NCBI GenBank assembly: GCA_046726435.1
Contig: JBKPAM010000030.1
Coordinates: 1 to 26,874, forward strand
Direction: 5' to 3'
Source of the DNA: AC-32 sp046726435
GTDB lineage: Bacteria; Actinomycetota; Thermoleophilia; Gaiellales; Gaiellaceae
Length of the DNA: 26,874 bases
The first letter of the stretch is position 1; every line of letters begins with the position of its first letter. Made by a program: the position numbers and the translations under genes. Of this stretch, positions 22,770 to 26,874 are shown one piece after another. Below the pieces are notes generated by a model. It searched no databases and was not told where the DNA came from. It was given only the letters and a program-made list of their open reading frames with translations.

Positions 22770-22775
22770 GATACT
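22770..22775 (+). promoter_or_regulatory. Possible -10 box for regulator 2, leaderless start
   Basis: GATACT ends 6 bases before the GTG at 22782, which would put the first transcribed base at or next to the start codon. There is no ribosome binding site before this GTG, so a leaderless mRNA, common in Actinomycetota, is plausible. No good -35 box is seen; the direct repeats of the 61-base element lie where an activator would replace it. Confidence 0.35.
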
Positions 22776-22781
22776 TCGCTT

Positions 22782-23453
22782 GTGAGCGCGAAGTCGCCAC
22801 GGGTGGTGCTCGTCGAGGACGAGGAGCCCGTCCGCCAGGCGGTCGAGCGCACGCTCCGGCGGGAAGGGATCGCCGTCATCGGGTTTTCCGACTATCCCGG
22901 CCTTGAGCCGGTCCTCGCCGCAGCTCCCGATCTGGCGGTGCTCGACGTGCTCCTTCCCAGCGGCGACGGGTTCGAGCTGGCGCGAGAGCTGCGCGCCGCC
23001 CGCGATCTCCCGATCGTCTTCCTGACCGCCCGCGACGCGGTCGAGGATCGGCTCGGCGGTTTCGAGCTCGGCGCCGACGACTACCTGGTCAAGCCATTCG
23101 CGCTCGAGGAGCTGCTCGCCCGAGTGCGGGCCGTGCTGCGGCGAACGGGTCGCTTGGGGGCAGCGGTCGAAGCCGGCGACGTCGTCGTCGACGAGCAGGC
23201 CGGCCTCGCCAGCCGCGCCGGTGCGCGGCTCGAGGTCACCCCGACCGAGCTGCGACTGCTCGCCTACCTCGTCCGCCAGCGCGGCCTGGTTCTCTCCAAG
23301 CACCAGCTGCTCACGCAGGTCTGGGGCTACGACGCCTACGACCCGAACGTCGTCGAGGTCCATGTCAGCGCACTCCGCCGCAAGCTCGAGGCACACGGCC
23401 CGCGCATCCTCCACACGGTACGCGGCCTCGGCTACCGACTCGACCCGCGATGA
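22782..23453 (+). CDS. OmpR-family response regulator 2
   Basis: The GTG at 22782 gives 223 residues. The receiver (about 6-118) has VVLVEDEEPVRQ, phosphoacceptor Asp55 in LAVLDVLLPS, and Thr/Lys in VFLTARD and DYLVKPF. The winged helix (about 130-223) has LEVTPTELRLLAYLVRQ and ends VSALRRKLEAHG, ILHTVRGLGYRLD. The stop overlaps the kinase start (ATGA). It diverges from lipoprotein C, and the 61-base element between them has a second copy at the adaptor-MacB operon, so it probably controls both. Confidence 0.94.
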   Translation: MSAKSPRVVLVEDEEPVRQAVERTLRREGIAVIGFSDYPGLEPVLAAAPDLAVLDVLLPSGDGFELARELRAARDLPIVFLTARDAVEDRLGGFELGADDYLVKPFALEELLARVRAVLRRTGRLGAAVEAGDVVVDEQAGLASRAGARLEVTPTELRLLAYLVRQRGLVLSKHQLLTQVWGYDAYDPNVVEVHVSALRRKLEAHGPRILHTVRGLGYRLDPR

Positions 23454-24727
23454 AGACAGGCTCGCTCCGTGCCCGCGTCATCCTCACCACCCTCGCCGTG
23501 CTCGCGATCGTGCTCGCCGCCGTCGTAACCGCGGTCACCCTCGCCTACCGCGCCAAGCTCGACGGCGACCTCCGCAACCGGCTGAGCCACGCCGGTGTCG
23601 CCGTCGAGCGTGCGGGCTCCGCGGCCGACGCAAAGCGACTCCTGCCGGGCCTCGCGCTCGAGGGTATTTCCACCCGCTTCGCGGCAGCTCCCGCGACCGG
23701 ACCGGCGAAGACCGGCACGGCGATCCAGACGCGCGGATCGCTGCTCGTTCTCGACGAGGTCCTCCCCGACGGGATGCACGTCTCCTTCAGCGCCAGTCGC
23801 GCGAACATCAACCACGCCGTCACCAACCTGGTCCTCGTCGAGCTCCTGGTCGCGGCCGTCGCGCTCGCGCTCGCCACCCTCCTCGTGTTCCAAGGCACCC
23901 GCACCGCCCTTCGCCCTCTCTCCGCGGTCATCGAGACCGCAACACGGATCGCCCACGGAGACTCGAAACTCCGCCTCGAGCCCAGCCGCACGGACACCGA
24001 GCTCGGCAACCTCGCCGCCGCCTTCGACCAGATGGTCGACGCCCTCGAAGCGGCCGTCGAGGAAGCGCGCGCGAGCGACACCGCAACCCGTCGCTTCCTC
24101 GCCGACGCATCCCACGAGCTCCGCACCCCAGTCGCCGCCCTCCAAGCAAGTGTCGAAACCCTTCTGCGCGAACAACCCGAACGTCCCGAGCGCGACCGCC
24201 TCGAAGCAGCCGTCGCGCGCGACAGCGAAAGACTCGGCCGCCTCGTCAACGACCTGCTCGGCCTCGCCCGCCTCGAAGCACACCCAAGCCGCGCGCTGGT
24301 CGACCTCGCAACGATTGCACGCCCACTCCTCGAAGACGCACACGCACGCGCACCCGACGCGAGCATCACCCTCGACGCCGACAACGACACCACCGTGCGC
24401 GGCGCCCCGGACGCGATCGAACGCGTCCTCCGCAACCTCATCGACAACGCCCTCGCCGCCATCCAACCCACCGGCCGAGTCGAAGTCCGCCTCCAACGGC
24501 TCAATGGGTACGTCCAGGCGGGCGTCGCCGACGACGGGCCCGGCGTGCCCGAGCACGAACGCCAACGCATCTTCGAACGCTTCGTCCGACTCGACGCCAG
24601 CAAACCCGGCCACGGCCTCGGCCTCGCCATCGCCCGCCGCATCGCCCAGCAACACCACGGCGATCTCACCTGCGACCCCACGCCGAACGGAGCCAGCTTC
24701 ACCCTCCGCCTTCCCACCGAGCACTGA
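23450..24727 (+). CDS. Sensor histidine kinase 2
   Basis: The 425-residue kinase has a first helix (about 10-33), a short extracytoplasmic region (about 34-124), a second helix (about 125-147), HAMP (about 148-205), H-box DASHELRTPV with His222, N-box VLRNLIDNALAAI (Asn329/Asn333), G1 DDGPGV (361-366) and G2 GHGLGLAIA (387-395). The sensor region is small, about 90 residues, half that of kinase 1. It is coupled to regulator 2 by a 4-base overlap. Part of this gene (24191-24343) is present as an orphan near-copy at 2241-2393. Signal unknown. Confidence 0.93.
   Translation: MKTGSLRARVILTTLAVLAIVLAAVVTAVTLAYRAKLDGDLRNRLSHAGVAVERAGSAADAKRLLPGLALEGISTRFAAAPATGPAKTGTAIQTRGSLLVLDEVLPDGMHVSFSASRANINHAVTNLVLVELLVAAVALALATLLVFQGTRTALRPLSAVIETATRIAHGDSKLRLEPSRTDTELGNLAAAFDQMVDALEAAVEEARASDTATRRFLADASHELRTPVAALQASVETLLREQPERPERDRLEAAVARDSERLGRLVNDLLGLARLEAHPSRALVDLATIARPLLEDAHARAPDASITLDADNDTTVRGAPDAIERVLRNLIDNALAAIQPTGRVEVRLQRLNGYVQAGVADDGPGVPEHERQRIFERFVRLDASKPGHGLGLAIARRIAQQHHGDLTCDPTPNGASFTLRLPTEH
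24191..24343 (+). repeat. Source-like copy of the 153-bp segment also found at 2241-2393
   Basis: 149 of 153 bases match, with no gaps and the same orientation, about 22 kb apart. It encodes kinase 2 residues 248-298. Identity stops sharply at both ends, as expected of a recombined or transferred piece. Confidence 0.85.
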
Positions 24728-24820
24728 GAGCGCGCCGGCTGGAGCACCTTCGCGAACAGCGGTTCGTCTTATCCACTAGGCTCCGCCGCGATAGGGGGAG
24801 AGTCAACTGAGGAGGGATTC

Positions 24821-25783
24821 ATGAAGGGTCTTGTGCGGCCGCGTCGCTCGCTGTGGCTGGTGGTTGGGGTCGTGATCGCAGCGGTCGTGGCGTTTGCCGC
24901 GGCGGCCGTTGCGGGACTTCAGCCCGCGAACCTCGGGTTCACGCCGAAATCCGAGGCGCAGATGACGAACATCGATGTCGCTCGGGCATATGCCAAGAAC
25001 TACTACGGCGCTCCAACGGCAACTTCGGGCCCCAACGGGACCTGGAACACGCCGCTGAACCTGACGAGCAACTACGCGGACGAGGCGCGTTCGGCCGCGA
25101 AGCAGGGCGACAACTGGCTGTCTGCGCGCTCGAAGGTGCCGGACCGAGCGATCGTGCTCGACGTCGACGACACGACACTGACCACCTGGAACTACGAGCT
25201 CTACAGCAACTGGGACTTCAACCCGACCACGAACGCCCAGTTCGTCGGTCTGACGACGGACGCGACGGGCACCCACTTCACCGGAAACGCGTTCCCGGCC
25301 ACGCCTGGGATGGTCGACCTCGCCAACGACGCCAAGGCCCTCGGCTACGCGGTCTTCTTCCTCACCGGCCGAGGCGATTCGCAGCACGCCGCGACGATCG
25401 CCAACCTGGTGAGCGACTCCGCGGCCGGGCTGCCAGACCTCACCACCGTGACCATCTCCGGGAAGACGGTCCCGGAGATCGACGCCGGTTACGTGATGCC
25501 AACGCCGATCGACACCGGCCACGGCGGCTTCACAGACGGCCTGTTCACCAAGCCGGCGGTCGGCTCGTACCCGGCGTACCTCAACAAGCCGGAGTTCTGT
25601 GGGCCGTCCATCGCGGCCGGCGTGTCCTGCCCGACCATCCAGTACAAGTCGGGGACGCGGGCCTACATCGAGTCGCAGGGCTACGAGATCGTCGGCAACT
25701 TCGGCGACCAGTTCAGCGATCTCCTAGGCGGCTTCGCGGACAAGACGTTCAAGATGCCGAACCCGAACTACTACCTCCCCTAG
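24821..25783 (+). CDS. Secreted HAD-superfamily acid phosphatase (class B / subfamily IIIB-like)
   Basis: The ATG at 24821 follows a strong GGAGG site. An N-terminal hydrophobic segment (about 10-32, LWLVVGVVIAAVVAFAAAAV) acts as a signal peptide or membrane anchor. The HAD motifs are complete: motif I VLDVDDTTL with nucleophile Asp114 and acid Asp116, motif II FLTGRGDS (Thr182), motif III Lys276 in QYKSGTR and motif IV GNFGDQFSDL with Asp296/Asp300. This order fits the acid phosphatase family (PF03767), phosphomonoesterases acting outside the membrane. Two Cys (about 260 and 270) may form a disulfide. The gene stands alone and is followed by a hairpin; phosphate supply is a likely role but not shown here. 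Confidence 0.92.
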   Translation: MKGLVRPRRSLWLVVGVVIAAVVAFAAAAVAGLQPANLGFTPKSEAQMTNIDVARAYAKNYYGAPTATSGPNGTWNTPLNLTSNYADEARSAAKQGDNWLSARSKVPDRAIVLDVDDTTLTTWNYELYSNWDFNPTTNAQFVGLTTDATGTHFTGNAFPATPGMVDLANDAKALGYAVFFLTGRGDSQHAATIANLVSDSAAGLPDLTTVTISGKTVPEIDAGYVMPTPIDTGHGGFTDGLFTKPAVGSYPAYLNKPEFCGPSIAAGVSCPTIQYKSGTRAYIESQGYEIVGNFGDQFSDLLGGFADKTFKMPNPNYYLP

Positions 25784-25819
25784 GCGAGGAGTAGCGCGGA
25801 AGAACTCGATCGAACAGAA

Positions 25820-25858
25820 CCGCTCCCCCTTCGCGACACGCATCCGAGGGGGGAGCGG
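25820..25858. terminator. Hairpin terminator between convergent genes
   Basis: CCGCTCCCCC (25820-25829) pairs with GGGGGAGCGG (25849-25858) in a perfect 10-bp stem with a 19-base loop. It lies between the phosphatase stop and the end of the convergent VOC gene and can work on both strands; there is no T run. Confidence 0.6.
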
Positions 25859-25898
25859 CGAACTCCCGACGGCGGGACTTGGTCCGCTTTAGCGAAAG

Positions 25899-26599
25899 CT
25901 AGTCAGTCGCGACGGCGCGGATGTGATACGGCCCTTCGGCCAGCGTAATTTCGCACGGCCGCGGGCCTTCGGCGACGATCGACGTCGGAAGCGGCCGCGC
26001 CGGAAGCCCGATCGGAATCCAGCCGCGGCCGGTCGGGGCGACGATGACGACCCCGTGGTCGTCGCCGATCGCGGTGAGCAACCATCCTTCCCGGCCACCC
26101 CAGAGGATGTCCGCGCCTAGCACCTCCTGGATCGCTGCTCGCGTCGCGTCGGTATCGGCCGTCGCGATCCCGATCTCGGCCACCTCGACCAAGGAGCTCG
26201 GGCCAAACGGCCCGTCATCGTCATTATCCAGGTGGGGACTCGCGATCAACTCCACGACGTTGCCGCCGGCATCGAGGAAGTAAAAGGTCGAAGCGCCACG
26301 ATCGGTGCGCACGATCGTCGCCCCCTCCTCCACGTCGCGATCGCCGTGGAAGGCGAGCAACTCGTGCCGCTCGCCGATCCACGCAGCGGCGTCCTCGATC
26401 GAGCCGCGTGGGACGTTGATCGCGAAGTGGTAGCGCGGATCGACCTCAGGCGGGGCTGGCTCGAAACGAATGGTCGACGCCTGGAGCGGGACCTCGATCG
26501 CGCCGCCACGCTCCTGCACGGGCAACCCCAGCGTCGCACCCCAAAAACAGCCTGAGCGCCGCAACTGCTGCTCGCAAGCATCAGTTCACGAATGCGCAT
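25899..26599 (-). CDS. VOC family protein, two-domain, interrupted by a frameshift near the start
   Basis: The start region reads MRIRELMLASSSCGAQAVF from ATG 26599, then the frame is lost. One frame over, the sequence continues WGATLGLPVQERGGAIEV and YHFAINVPRGSIEDAAAWI, with STFYFLDAGGNVVELI closing the first VOC domain. The parts join if the run of five A at 26543-26547 (T on the coding strand) had six bases, so one base is missing by mutation or sequencing error. The second half (about 120-233) is a weaker VOC-like domain. His and Glu metal ligands of the first domain are present (RYHFAI, NVVEL). If only the later frame is used, an ATG at 26564 would give 221 residues without the first strand. 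Substrate unknown. Confidence 0.8.
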
Positions 26600-26670
26600 C
26601 CTGTTCCGATCAAATGCCCGGGAACGGTGAGGAAGACCAGCGCGGCTTCCGATCGCCCGCCCCTAGGATC

Positions 26671-26874
26671 TCAGTGCGGCAGGCGGCGGAAGGCGGTGTA
26701 CGCCGGCTTCTTCTTCCCGTTCACCGTGATCAGGCCCGACTGCCAGCCTCCGAGGCGCCCCTCGTCCCTCAGCAGGAACCAGAGCATCATCGTGATCCTC
26801 GGGTTCTTGCGGGCGATCTTGTAGGCCTGGGTCAGGTACTTGGCCTGCTTGCTCCAGCTGACGCCGAAGGTCCG
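26671..26874 (-). CDS. C-terminal end of a probable glycoside hydrolase, partial
   Basis: The minus-strand frame enters from the window edge and runs 67 codons to TGA 26671. It reads RTFGVSWSKQAKYLTQAYKI, ARKNPRITMMLWFLLRDE, then GGWQSGLITVNGKKKPAYTAF and RRLPH. The pattern of a helix, a beta strand ending in M-x-W-F-x-x-R-D-E, G-G-W-x-S-G-L and K-P-A-Y-x-A-F matches the end of TIM-barrel glycoside hydrolases related to cellulases (GH5/GH39-like). The catalytic centre and N-terminus are outside the window, so substrate and family number are not certain. Confidence 0.7.
   Translation of the reverse strand, partial: RTFGVSWSKQAKYLTQAYKIARKNPRITMMLWFLLRDEGRLGGWQSGLITVNGKKKPAYTAFRRLPH

Noticed and set aside
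23432..24724. 430-codon open frame antisense to kinase 2
   Set aside because: Mirror of the kinase coding sequence with no recognisable family; kinase motifs are all present on the plus strand.
1..26874. CRISPR array, tRNA/rRNA, phage or transposase genes
   Set aside because: No regularly spaced repeats, no tRNA-like T-loop with acceptor stem, and no integrase, transposase or phage structural motifs were seen on either strand.

Overview
The window is GC-rich, densely coded DNA from a bacterium with actinobacterial features: GTG and TTG starts, MprAB-like two-component pairs, FtsX/MacB-type exporters with no outer-membrane partner gene, and many VOC, DHFR-like and alpha/beta-hydrolase genes. 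The CMRSHG-type lipoproteins and the family mix fit Actinomycetota and perhaps the Thermoleophilia, but that placement is inference. I see no rRNA, tRNA, CRISPR array, phage or insertion sequence.

Left part (1-9018): mostly small, independent metabolic or stress genes. These are two DHFR/RibD-C-like reductases, a small membrane protein, a secreted cupin leading into a DUF1326 and an NTF2-like gene, an alpha/beta-hydrolase fused to a LuxR helix-turn-helix, a DUF4407 membrane protein, a TetR regulator with an 18-bp palindromic operator shared with a divergent antibiotic-biosynthesis-monooxygenase-like gene, another alpha/beta-hydrolase and a VOC protein. An orphan piece of histidine kinase gene at 2241-2393 is 149/153 identical to part of the intact kinase near the right end.

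Middle (9036-15432): a minus-strand ABC exporter (permease plus ATPase) faces a plus-strand DesK/NarL-type sensor kinase and regulator pair. Each of the two regulatory genes carries a one-base frameshift at a short homopolymer. An MMPL-family exporter and a YCII-like protein follow.

Right part (15429-24727) is the most interesting region. One strand carries, in transcription order, lipoprotein C, lipoprotein B, an MprA-like regulator with its kinase, lipoprotein A, an HlyD-like adaptor with a peptidoglycan-binding insert, and a MacB-like ATPase and permease. A second OmpR-family regulator and kinase diverge from lipoprotein C. The three lipoproteins share a twice-repeated domain: an F-[AS]-R-C-[MI] motif, an aromatic-PDP motif, and a second Cys 40-42 residues after the first. 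Two kinds of DNA element tie the genes together. Tandem 11-bp repeats lie upstream of regulator 1 and of lipoprotein A. A 61-bp element containing an inverted repeat lies upstream of lipoprotein C/regulator 2 and again at the start of the adaptor-MacB operon. I propose a co-regulated envelope-stress or export system with cysteine-paired lipoproteins; its substrate and signal are unknown.

The window ends with a secreted HAD-type acid phosphatase, a frameshifted two-domain VOC protein and the C-terminus of a probable glycoside hydrolase. Three one-base frameshifts at homopolymers (11382-11386, 12313-12315, 26543-26547) raise the possibility of residual assembly errors rather than true gene loss.
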